The notes under the pieces were generated by a model. It had not been told where the DNA came from. It ran no database searches and was given only the letters and a program-made list of their open reading frames with translations. From NCBI GenBank assembly GCA_005656395.1, contig SRSI01000050.1:620001-684000 (forward strand): 64,000 nt of DNA, written 5' to 3'. Within the stretch, counting starts at the first letter, position 1. Each line of letters starts with the position of its first letter. The position numbers were made by a program, and so were the translations under genes. The DNA comes from Strongyloides papillosus. Lineage: Eukaryota > Nematoda > Chromadorea > Rhabditida > Strongyloididae. Shown here piece after piece: positions 11,755 to 21,890 of the stretch.

Positions 11755-12033
11755 TTAAGCTAATTTTTTCATTGCTGTATTAAGTGCTTTTTTTAATGCA
11801 CCTTTACCTAAAGTCTTCTAAAGAACAATTAATAATATCTTATTAAAACTTACAAGCATTTTTGAAAATGCTCTCTTCTTTCTAGTAACAGAATCTGATG
11901 GTGCTCCTTGTGTAGTACCTAAATCACAACCATACGTACAATCAGACGTTGTTGCATATGTAGTAGTATCATCTTGGAAGCTGTATTGAACAGCCAAAAG
12001 TACAAGGATAGTAAAGTATTTTATAAAATGCAT
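11755..12033 (-). CDS. Secreted cationic prepropeptide, array copy 5 (short form, 80 aa from inner Met)
   Basis: Exons complement(11755..11817, 11854..12033), intron 36 nt. One extra base at the usual first ATG puts that ATG out of frame (it begins GGAAAAATATC here), so the first usable in-frame Met is the one before HFIKYF, equivalent to residue 7 of most copies. An upstream in-frame ATG at 12076-12078 would start above the TATA-like box (12064-12074) and is unlikely. The spacer is Cys-type with a short deletion (SDCTYGCDLG). The mature peptide is predicted as 26 residues, seven lysines, no acidic residue, net +7. Exon 2 is identical in sequence to those of copies 3 and 6. Confidence 0.8.
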
Positions 12034-13127
12034 TTTGATGATATTTTTCCATTTCAAATCATTCTCTTTTATACTCATTTTACAATATATTCTTAAATAA
12101 AAAAAAATTAAATATTTGCAATCTAAATATAATAATCTAGTAATAAAGATTTAATTTGATAATTTTTTTACGAATGAGTACTTTATTAAAATTCTTTTTT
12201 ACTTTGTTTATCTTCAAAAATATATTTCCAATATAAATAAAAGTCAAATTTTCATAAGTTGATCTTTGGTATAAATCCTGATAAAGTAATTTGTATTAAT
12301 TTAATGAATATTTAATATGAATCACAATATTATGATTTACAAGCTTTATAAATATTTTTAAACAAGTAACGCAATTATTTTTTTAGAAATATTTTAAATA
12401 TTAGTTCAAAATCATCTACTACTAAAAACTTTAGGATGTTGATAAATATTGTTTTATTTGGTTAAGACGTTTCATTATTATATATCTGTACAAAGCAGAT
12501 GAAATATTAATCATATTATTTCCTTAGTTTTTAAAAAAATTCTTTTATTGGCGTTGTTATTAAACTAAAATGTGAAATTTATTTAATGTTTATCATCAGC
12601 ATACTTTATTGTAAAATAATTTCTGCACAGTTACTTATTTCATTGAAGTTTGCAACAAACTGTCTACGGTAAAAAGAGTTATCATTTCTTGAGATACTTT
12701 TTCAACTATAGAATTTTTAATAGGTTTTATCTGGTATTATATATTTTTTTTATTTAAAAAAGGGATTCATTTCTTTCCTTGAATTTAAATGATTGATCAA
12801 TAATTAACAATAAAATGTATGTAATAGTTATTTAAAGTATATAAAATTAATTATTTCAATACTTAAAATTTTATAAAATTAGCAGCAAAAATATTAAATC
12901 TAATGACTATAATTTATTGAAAAAACAATAAAATACTAATATTTTACATAAACATAATAAAATCATATATTTTTTATTTAATATTTTTATATTTTTAATT
13001 GATTTAGAAACTAATTTCTTGACAAAAAATTATATTATGCTTAAATTTTTATGTAAAACAATAATATTTATCGTAAAATCAATCCAAAGTAAGAATTTTT
13101 GAACTTTTAATATATAATATAGTTTTT

Positions 13128-13436
13128 TTAAGCTAATTTTTTCATTGCTGTATTAAGTGCTTTTTTTAATGCACCTTTACCTAAAGTCTTCTAAAGAACA
13201 ATTAATAATCTCTTATTAGAACTTACAAGTAATTTTAAAGATCTCTTCTTTCTAGTAACAGAATCTGATAGTGATCCTTGTGTAGTGCCAAAATCACTAC
13301 TTCTGGTAGCACAATTAGACGTACATTCTGGCGTTGTTGCGTATGTTGTAGTATCATCTTGGAGACTGTATTGAACGGCCAAAAGTACAAGGATAGTGAA
13401 ATATTTTATGAAATGCATTTTGATGATATTTTTCAT
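13128..13436 (-). CDS. Secreted cationic prepropeptide, array copy 6 (short form, 90 aa, identical to copy 3)
   Basis: Exons complement(13128..13190, 13227..13436), intron 36 nt. Product identical to that of copy 3. The identical tract is 13123-13437, 315 bp, matching 8800-9114; beyond it the 3' side resembles neither copy especially, and the 5' side (13440-13520) is nearly the same as the region above copy 8 (17424-17520). The unit is therefore a mosaic of at least two donors. It carries the strong upstream box CCTTTTATATA at 13449-13459. The foldback element at 13842-14859 is inserted about 400 bp above this start codon. Confidence 0.85.
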
Positions 13437-13831
13437 TCCAAATCATTCCTTTTATATACTTGTTTTGAAGTATCTTTTTAAATGAAAAAATACTAAATAT
13501 TTGCGATCTAAATATAATAAACCAGCAAAAAGAAGAAAATGTGATAATTTTTTATGAATAAGTACATAATTTAAATCTTTTTTTACTTCGTTTATCTTGT
13601 AAAATATAGATAAAAGTCAATTTTTTTAATTAAATTTTAATACAAATTTCAATAAAGTAATATGCATTAACGAAATAAATATTTAATATGAATTACAAAA
13701 TTATGATTTACAAGCTTTGTAAATATTTTTAAACAGTAAAATAATAATTTTTTTAGAAACATTTTAAATATTAGTTCAAAATTATCTATCATCAAGTATT
13801 TTAAGACCTTGATAAATATTCTTTTATTTTG

Positions 13832-14869
13832 TCGGTAACTTGAGATCATAAAAAGTCATCCGAGGATGAGTTTAGACACACAGTATGCCTAAACTCATCC
13901 GTGATGAGTTTAGACACATAATGTCTAAATTCATCCACCGGATGAGTTTAGATATTTAACGGAGAAGTGTCTAAATTCATCCGGTGGATGAGTTTAGACA
14001 TAGATTGCTAGCGTCTAAACTCATCCATGATATCTAAACTCATCCGTCTAAACTCATCCGTGTCTAAACTCATCCGTCTAAACTCATCCGTGTCTAAACT
14101 CATCCGTCTAAACTCATCCGTGTCTAAACTCATCCGTCTAAACTCATCCATGATATCTAAACTCATCCGTCTAAACTCATCCGTGTCTAAACTCATCCGT
14201 CTAAACTCATCCATGATATCTAAACTCATCCGTCTAAACTCATCCATGATATCTAAACTCATCCGTCTAAACTCATCCGTGTCTAAACTCATCCGTCTAA
14301 ACTCATCCATGATATCTAAACTCATCCGTCTAAACTCATCCGTGTCTAAACTCATCCGTCTAAACTCATCCGTGTCTAAACTCATCCGTCTAAACTCATC
14401 CATGATGTCTAAACTCATCCGTCTAAACTCATCCGTGTCTAAACTCATCCGTCTAAACTCATCCATGATATCTAAACTCATCCGTCTAAACTCATCCGTG
14501 TCTAAACTCATCCGTCTAAACTCATCCATGATATCTAAACTCATCCGTCTAAACTCATCCGTGTCTAAACTCATCCGTGTCTAAACTCATCCGTGTCTAA
14601 ACTCATCCGTCTAAACTCATCCATGATGTCTAAACTCATCCGTCTAAACTCATCCACCGAGTAAATTTATGTCTAAACTCATCCACCTGGTGAAAATATG
14701 GATGAGTTTAGACACTTCTCTGCACAGATGTCTAAATTCATCCACCGGATGAGTTTAGACGCATAATGTCTAAATTCACCCATCGGATGAGTTTAGACAT
14801 TTGTGCAGAGAAGTATCTAAACTCATCCTATTATCCCAGGCGGATGAGTTTTGCTTTCCTCGGTAACTT
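13832..14869. mobile_element. Foldback/MITE-like element carrying a 14-bp satellite, flanked by 10-bp target duplication
   Basis: The 10-bp direct repeat TCGGTAACTT occurs at 13832-13841 and 14860-14869. Homologous positions in other array units (for example 6647-6656) carry it once, so those units act as natural empty sites and define the insert as 13842-14859. The ends are imperfect inverted repeats: both contain AAAA(G/C)TCATCCG near the tip and GGATGAGTTTAGA further in, with a small indel. About 170 bp at each end alternate the motif GTCTAAACTCATCC with its complement and can fold into hairpins; the centre repeats it in one orientation. No transposase ORF is present, so it is non-autonomous. 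The duplication length would fit a Mutator-like or foldback element; the class is inference. Confidence 0.75.
14011..14660 (+). repeat. Satellite of GTCTAAACTCATCC units inside the foldback element
   Basis: Over about 650 bp the unit CTAAACTCATCC is repeated more than 40 times with three linkers: GT, GTGT and ATGATAT/ATGATGT. The linkers alternate to give a higher-order period of about 28-46 bp. Because the pattern length keeps frame, it produces long ORFs on both strands, but these are artefacts of the repeat. Expansion appears recent, because units are nearly identical. Confidence 0.9.
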
Positions 14870-15581
14870 TTATAAATATATATCTGTATTTAGAGCGTAT
14901 AACAATGATTATAATATTTTTTTAGATTTTAAAAAATTTCTTTACTATCGTGATTGTTTAACTAAAATATAAAATCTATCTTAAGCTTTTTATCAGCATA
15001 CTTTATTGCAAAATGACTTCTATACAATTAATCATTTTATTGAAATTTGATACAAACTTTTTACAGTGAAAAGGGTTTTAATTTCATGAACTTTTTTTGA
15101 GCTATAGAGTTACAATAAACTTATTCTATTACTGTAAAATATTTTTTATTTAAAAAAAATTCATTTATGTCTATGAGCTTAATTTATTGATCAATATTTA
15201 GTAATGAAATGTAAGTAATAGTTTTTTAGAAGTATATGAGAAATCTATTACTTCAACTTTTGAAACAATATAAATTCGATGAAATTTACAGAATGATATG
15301 CAAAAATATGATTTCTAATATTTAATTTTGTTATAATAGCAGAAAAAATATAAAATTTACTGACTATAATTTATTAAAAAACGATAAAATATTAATATTT
15401 TACATAAACATTATAAAATCATATAACTTATATTTAATAATTCTATATTTTTAATTGATTTAAAAACCAATTTCTTGACAAAAGATTATATTATGCATGA
15501 AATTTGATGTAAAACAATAATATTCATCATAAAGCCAATCCAGAATAAGAATTTTAGAATCTTTAGTATATTATAGTTTTT

Positions 15582-15929
15582 TTAAAATGCTTTTTTCATT
15601 GCTGAATTAAATTTATCAACTACTTTCTCTCCAAACTTTTTTGCTTTACCAACTGCTTCCTTTCCTACTTTTTCTAATTTCTTCTAAAGAACAATTAATA
15701 ATACTTTATTAAAACTTACTATAATTTTTGGTGATCTCTTCTTTCTAGCAACAACATCTGATAGTGGTCCTTGTGTAGTACCAAAACCACTATCTCCGTA
15801 ATCATAACTATACATATAAGAAGGTGTTGTTGCATATGTAGTAGTATCATCTTGGAAACTATATTGAACAGCCAAAAGTACAAGGATAGTGAAATATTTT
15901 ATGAAATGCATTTTGATGATATTTTTCAT
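15582..15929 (-). CDS. Secreted cationic prepropeptide, array copy 7 (intermediate form, 103 aa)
   Basis: Exons complement(15582..15683, 15720..15929), intron 36 nt. Exon 1 is Tyr-type (SYMYSYDYGDSGFG) with RKKR at residues 62-65. Exon 2 encodes 33 residues, a length seen only here. The predicted mature part is 38 residues with 12 lysines and 4 acidic residues, net about +8. It lacks the DKTK block found in the long copies and ends MKKAF. This is a size intermediate between the 25-29 and 49-50 residue classes. A strong TATA-like box (TATATAAAAGG on the minus strand) lies at 15941-15951 and the minus-strand AATAAA at 15370-15375, about 210 nt beyond the stop. Confidence 0.85.
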
Positions 15930-15940
15930 TCCAAATCATT

Positions 15941-15951
15941 CCTTTTATATA
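15941..15951 (-). promoter_or_regulatory. TATA-like box of peptide array copy 7 (representative of all copies)
   Basis: The minus strand reads TATATAAAAGG, starting 22 nt before the outer ATG and 40 nt before the inner ATG. Equivalent boxes are at 6259-6269, 7699-7709, 10644-10654, 12064-12074, 13449-13459, 17432-17442, 18952-18962, 20474-20484 and 21920-21930. With normal TATA-to-start spacing of about 30 nt, transcription would begin at or inside the outer ATG, which favours the inner Met as the real initiator. Copies 5 and 11, which lack the outer ATG in frame, agree with this. Confidence 0.55.
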
Positions 15952-17051
15952 CTTATTTTAGAATATCTTCTTGAATAAAAAAACACTGAATATTTGCAAT
16001 CTAAATATAACAATCTAGTAATAAAACAAACATGTGGTAATTTTTTTTAATAGTTACATTATTTAAATCCTTTTTTACTTTGTTTAATTTGTAAAATATA
16101 TTTTCAAAATATAAAAAAGTCAATTTTTTATAAGTTAAATTTTAATATAAATTTTCATAAAGTAATTTGTATTAATAGAATAAATATTTAATGTGATATA
16201 CAATATTATGATTTACAAGGTTTGCAAATATTTTTAAACGAATAAGACAACAAATTTTTAGAAATATTTTAATTATTAGTTACAATCATCTAATACTAAG
16301 AATTTCATGATGTTGATAAATATTATTTTATTTAATCGGCATATTCTTTCATTATATTTCTGTATGAAGAGGATAAAACATTTATTATATTTCTAATTAG
16401 TTTATTAAAAAATTCCTTTACTGGAGTATTATGAAACTAAAAAATAATATTTATCTTAAGCTTTTATCATCACACTTTTTTTGTAAGCTAATTTTTATAT
16501 AGTTACTCATTTCATTAAAATTTAAAACAAATTGTTTGCAGTAAGAAGAGTTTCAATTTCTTGAAGTACTATTTTTAACTACAGACTTTACAACAGATTT
16601 AATCTGTTATTGTATAATGTTTTTATTTAAAAAAAGAAATTCACTTATTTCTTTGAATTCAATTGATTGATCAATAATTATTAACAAAATGTTTGTGTTA
16701 GTTATTTAGAAATGTATAAAAAGTTAATTACTTCAATTTTGAGAACTGTAAATTCGGTGAAATTTATATGCATAAATACGGTGTTGAATATTTGATTTTA
16801 ATATATTATTAGAAAAATATAAAATCAAAAGATTATTATTTATTGATAAAACGATAAAATACTAATATTTTACATAAACATAATAAATTATATATCTTAT
16901 GCTTAATATTTCTATTTTTTTGATTGATTTTAAAACCAATTTCTTGACAAAAGATCATATTATGCATGGAATTTGATGTAAAACAATAATATTTATCATG
17001 AAATCAATTCAGAGTATGAATTTTTGAACCCTTAGTATATTAGAATCTTTT

Positions 17052-17420
17052 TTAATGTAATTTTCTCATTTGTAATTTAAACCTTTCGCCTATCTTCTTT
17101 GCTGCATCTTCAGTTTTATCGGCTAGATTTTTTGCTGCATTTTTAGTTTTATCAAGTGCTTTCTTTGCTTCTTCTTTTACTTTACCCTAAAGAACAATTA
17201 ATAATACCTTCTTAGAACTTACGAGAGCACTCTTAAGTGATCTCTTCTTTCTAGTAACAGAATCTGATAGTGATCCTTGTATAGTACCGAAGTCACAATT
17301 ATACGTGCAATCAGGTGTTGTTGCATATGTAGTAGTATCATCTTGGAAACTGTATTGAACAGCCAAAAGTACAAGGATAGTGAAATATTTTATGAAATGC
17401 ATTTTGATGATATTTTTCAT
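17052..17420 (-). CDS. Secreted cationic prepropeptide, array copy 8 (long form, 110 aa, chimeric)
   Basis: Exons complement(17052..17186, 17223..17420), intron 36 nt. Exon 1 is Cys-type (PDCTYNCDFG), the type otherwise joined to short exon 2 cassettes. Exon 2 is a 44-residue cassette that differs at only five residues from that of copy 1 and shares its unusual MRKLH end. The gene therefore looks like a recombinant with the switch in or near the intron. Mature part predicted as 50 residues, about 15 basic and 7 acidic, net about +8. TATA-like box at 17432-17442. Confidence 0.85.
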
Positions 17421-18559
17421 TCCAAATCATTCCTTTTATATACTTGTTTTAAAGTATCTTTTTAAATGAAAAAATACTAAATATTTGCGATCTAAATATA
17501 ATAAACCAGCAAAAAGAAGAAAATGTGATAACTTTTTATGAATAATTACATCATTAAAATCTTTTTTAACTTTGTTTATCTTGTAAAATATCATTTGAAA
17601 ATACATAAAAGTCAATTTTTTATAAGTTCAGTTTTAATATAAATTTTCATAAAGTAATATGTATTAATAAGATAAATATTTAATATAAATTACATTGTTA
17701 TGATTTACAAGCTTTCCAAATATTTTTAAGCAAGTAAAATAATAATTTTTTTAGAAATATTTTAAATATTGGTTCAAAATCATCTATCACTAAGAATTTT
17801 GGATGTTGGTAAATATAGATTTATTTGGACGGCAACTTTTATTATTATATATCTGTATATAGAAGACTAAATAATAATTATATTTTTTTCTTAGTTTTTT
17901 TTTTAATTTCTTTACTGGAGTTATTATTTAACTAAAACATAAAATTTATCTTTAGCTTTTTATTGACATAATTTATTCTGAAATAATTCTTTTACAGTTC
18001 CCACACATTATTTAAATTTAAAACAAACTGTTTACAGTAAAAAGAATTTTAGTTTCATAAAGTACTTTTTTAACTATGAGTTTGCAGTAAATTTAATCTG
18101 TTATTGTATAAATTTATTATTAAAATAATGAAATCCACATATTTCTTAAAAAAATAATTAATTCATCAATAATTAGTAACAAATTGTAAGTAATAGTTAT
18201 TTATAAGTTTAAAAAAAATTAATTACTTTAACTTTTAAAACTGTATAGATTTGATGAAATTTTTAGAATGATTTGCATAAATATAGTGTTGAATACTTAA
18301 TTTTGTTAACTTAGAAGCAAAAATATAAAATATAATGACTATAATTTATTGCAAAATGATAAAAAATTATTATTTTACATAAACATAATAAAATAATATA
18401 TCTTAAATTTAATATTTTTATATTGTTAATTGATTAAAAAACCAATTTCTTAAAAGAAGATTATATTATGTATCCAATTTTATGTAAAACAAAAATATTC
18501 ATCATAAAACCAATCCAGAGTGATAATTTTTGAACCTCTTAGTATATTATAGTCTTTTT

Positions 18560-18940
18560 TTAATGCAATTTACTAAATTTTGATTCAATTTTTTTACCTA
18601 GGTTCTTTGCTGCATTTTTAGTTTTATCTAATAGATTCTCTGCTTCATTTTTAGCTTTTTCAGCTAGTTTCTCTGCTTTGGCTTTTACAGTTTTCTAAAT
18701 ATTAATTAAAAATAGCTTATTAGAACTTACAAGTAATTTTAATGATCTTTTCTTTCTATAAAAATAATCTGATGGTGGTCCTTGTGTAGTGCCAAAACCA
18801 CTATCTCCGTAATCATAACCATACATGTAAGCAGGTGTTGTTGCATATTCAGTAGTATCATCTTGGAAACTGTATTGAACAGCCAAAAGTACAAGGATAG
18901 TAAAATATTTTATGAAATGCATTTTGATGATATTTTTCAT
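18560..18940 (-). CDS. Secreted cationic prepropeptide, array copy 9 (long form, 114 aa)
   Basis: Exons complement(18560..18694, 18731..18940). The intron is 36 nt but its acceptor region is AATATTTAG rather than GTTCTTTAG. Exon 1 is Tyr-type, with a local change to DYFYRKKR before the cleavage site at residues 62-65. Exon 2 gives 44 residues that begin KTVKAKAEKLAEKAKNEAEN, alanine-rich with an 11-residue period, and end FSKLH. Mature part predicted as 49 residues, about 14 basic and 6 acidic, net about +8. TATA-like box at 18952-18962. The upstream intergenic DNA (about 19070-19318) is nearly identical to that above copy 8. Confidence 0.85.
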
Positions 18941-20078
18941 TCCGAATCATTCCTTTTATATACTTATTTTAGAATATCTTTTTAAATGAAAAAAATATAA
19001 AATATTTGCAATCTAAATTAAATAATCTAGCAAAAATAAAATTTGATTATTTTTTTACAAATAATTACTTTATGGATATCTTTTTTAACTTTGTTTATCT
19101 TGTAAAATATCATTTGAAAATACATAAAAGTCAATTTTTTATAAGTTCAGTTTTAATATAAATTTTCATAAAGTAATATGTATTAATAAGATAAATATTT
19201 AATATAAATTACATTGTTATGATTTACAAGCTTTCCAAATATTTTTAAGCAAGTAAAATAATAATTTTTTTAGAAATATTTTAAATATTGGTTCAAAATC
19301 ATCTATCACTAAGAATTTTTGATGTTAATAAATATAGATTTATTTGGTCGGCAACTTTTATTATTATATATCTGTATATAGAAGACTAAATAATAATTAT
19401 ATTTTTTTCTTAGTTTTTTTTTAAATTTCTTTACTGGAGTTATTATATAACTAAAACATAAAATTTATCTTTAGCTTTTTATTGGCATAATTAATTCTGA
19501 AATAATTTTTTACAGTTCACACATATTATTTAAATTTAAAACAAACTGTTTACAGTAAAAAGAGTTTTAATTTCTTAAAGTACTTTTTTAACAAACGAGT
19601 TTGCAGTAAATTTAATCTTTTATTGTATAATTTTATTATTAAAATAATGAAATCCACATATTTCTTAAGAATATAATTAATTCATCAATAATTAGTAACA
19701 AAATGTAAGTAATAGTTGTTTATAAGTTTATAAAAATTCAGTTGCTTCAACTTTTAAAACTGTATTGATTTGATGAAATTTTTAGAATGATTTGCATAAA
19801 TATAGTGTTGAATACTTAATTTTGTTTCCTTAGGAGCAAAAAATGTAAAATCTAATGACTATAATTTATTAAAAAAATGATAAAATACTAATATTTTACA
19901 TAAACATAATAAAATCATATATCATATTTTTAATATTTTTATATTTCCAATTGATTTAAAAACCAATTTCTTGACAAAAGATAATATTATACATGAAATT
20001 TGATGTAAAACAATAATATTCATCATAAAATCAATCCAGAGTAAGAATTTTAGAACCCTTGGTATATTATAGTCTTTT

Positions 20079-20462
20079 TTAAAAAAGTTTTCTAAATTTT
20101 GATTCAGTCTTATCAACTAGATTCTCTGCTACATCTTTAGTTTTTTTAGCTAGTTTCTTTGCTCCATCTTTTGCCTTACCAACTAGATCTTTTGCTTTAC
20201 TTTTTACATCTTTCTAAAGAACAATTTATAATACCTTATTAGAACTTACAAATTTATCTTTAAACGATCTCTTCTCTCTATTAACATAATCTAATGGTGA
20301 TTCTTGTGTAGTACCAAAACCACTATCTCCGTAATCATAACTATACATATAAGCAGGCGTTGTTGCATATGTTGTAGTATCATCTTGAAGACTGTATTGA
20401 ACAGCCAAAAGTACAAGGATAGTGAAATATTTTATGAAATGCATTTTGATGATATTTTTCAT
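20079..20462 (-). CDS. Secreted cationic prepropeptide, array copy 10 (long form, 115 aa)
   Basis: Exons complement(20079..20213, 20250..20462), intron 36 nt. Exon 1 is Tyr-type and ends in REKRSFKDKF, the same cleavage-site variant (REKR) as copy 1. Exon 2 encodes 44 residues with the blocks KDLVGKAKDGAKK, LAKKTKDVAEN and LVDKTESKF in 11-residue register, ending FRKLF. Mature part predicted as 50 residues, about 17 basic and 8 acidic, net about +9, the most highly charged copy in total charge. TATA-like box at 20474-20484. Confidence 0.85.
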
Positions 20463-21587
20463 TCAAAATCATTCCTTTTTATACTTATTTTATAATATTT
20501 TCTTAAAATAAAAAAAAATTAAATATTTACAATCTAAATATAATAATCTAACAATAAAAAGAAAATGTGATAACTTTTTATGAATAATTACATCATTAAA
20601 ATCCTTTTTAACTTTGTTTATATTGTAAAATATAATTTCAAAATACAAAAAAGTCAATTTTTTAAAAGTTTAATTTTTAATATAAACTTTCATAAAGTAA
20701 TTTGTACAATAAGATAAATAATTATTAAGATTTTCAGGCTTTCCAAATACTTTTAAACAACTAAAATAATAATTTTTTAGAAATAATTCAAATATTAGCC
20801 CAAAATCTTCTGCTACTATGAATTTTAGATTGTTGACAAACATTGTTTTATTTGGTTAGTAAGTTTTATTATTCTATATCTGTATATAAAAAAAACATTA
20901 ATTTTATTATTTTTTTAGTTTTCAAAAAATTCATTTTTTGGCGTTATTATTTAACCGAAATATAAAATTTAATTTATGTTTTTACCAGTATACTTCATTG
21001 TAAAATAATTTCTATACAGTCACTCATTTCATTGAAATTTAAAACAAACTGTTAAAAGAGTTTAAATTTCCTTGAAGTACTTTGTTTTAACTACAGAGTT
21101 TGTAATAGATTTAATCTATTCTTTTATAATCTTTTTATTAAAATAAAGGAATGTATTTATTTCTTTAAAGTTAATTGATTTGGTCAGTAATTAACATGAA
21201 ATATAGTAATAGTTATTTAAAAGCTTTATTCAGAAGAATATAAAGAATTAAATGCTTCAACTTTTTAAAATTGTATAAATTTAATGGAATTTATAAAATG
21301 GTATGCATTAATATGGTGTTGATTATTTAATTTGTTATATTAGTAATAAAAATATAAAATCTAATGACTATAATTTATTGAAAAAACGATAAAATACTAA
21401 TATTTTACATGAACATAATAAAATCATATATCTTATTTTTAATATTTTTATATTTCTAATTGATTTAAAAACCAATTTCTTGATAGAAGATTATATTATG
21501 CATGAAATTTGATGTAAAACAATAATATTCATCATAAAACCAATCCAGAGTAAGAATTTTTGAAACCTTAGTACATTAGAATCTTTC

Positions 21588-21890
21588 TTAAAATAGTTTG
21601 TTTAAAGCTGATTTAGCTTTATTAAGTGCTTTCTGTGCTACACCTTTACTTAAAGTCTTCTAAAGAACAATTAATATTACCTAATTTTAACTTACAAATG
21701 CGCTTTTAAATGATCTCTTCTTTCTAGTAACAGAATCTGATGGTGATCCTTGTGTAGTGTCGAAACCACTACCTCTGGTAGCACAGTCATTTGTGCAATC
21801 AAGTGTTGTTGCATATGTAGTAGTATCATCTTGGAAACTGTATTGAACAGCCAAAAGTACAAGGATAGTGAAATATTTTATGAAATGCAT
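21588..21890 (-). CDS. Secreted cationic prepropeptide, array copy 11 (short form, 88 aa from inner Met)
   Basis: Exons complement(21588..21659, 21696..21890), intron 36 nt. The outer start codon is changed to ATA, so translation must begin at the inner Met before HFIKYF. Exon 1 is Cys-type (DCTNDCATRG) with RKKR. Exon 2 encodes 23 residues, a length unique in the array, and the predicted mature peptide has 29 residues with seven lysines and no acidic residue, net +7, ending NKLF. The TATA-like box is at 21920-21930. This is the last full unit; array homology fades by about 22400. Confidence 0.82.

Noticed and set aside
14008..14584. Overlapping 185-188 codon ORFs on both strands
   Set aside because: They are translations of the 14-bp satellite, whose unit and linkers happen to keep frame; the products are pure short repeats and no gene context supports them.
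13842..14859. Hammerhead ribozyme in the satellite (GATGAG motifs)
   Set aside because: The conserved CUGAUGA is not present (nearest is GTGATGAG) and no GAAA core follows, so the catalytic core is incomplete.
13842..14859. CRISPR array
   Set aside because: The repeats have no unique spacers, the setting is a eukaryotic genome, and no cas genes are present.
14766..14972. 68-codon plus-strand ORF
   Set aside because: It runs from the satellite element's right end into array spacer, so it is composite chance sequence.
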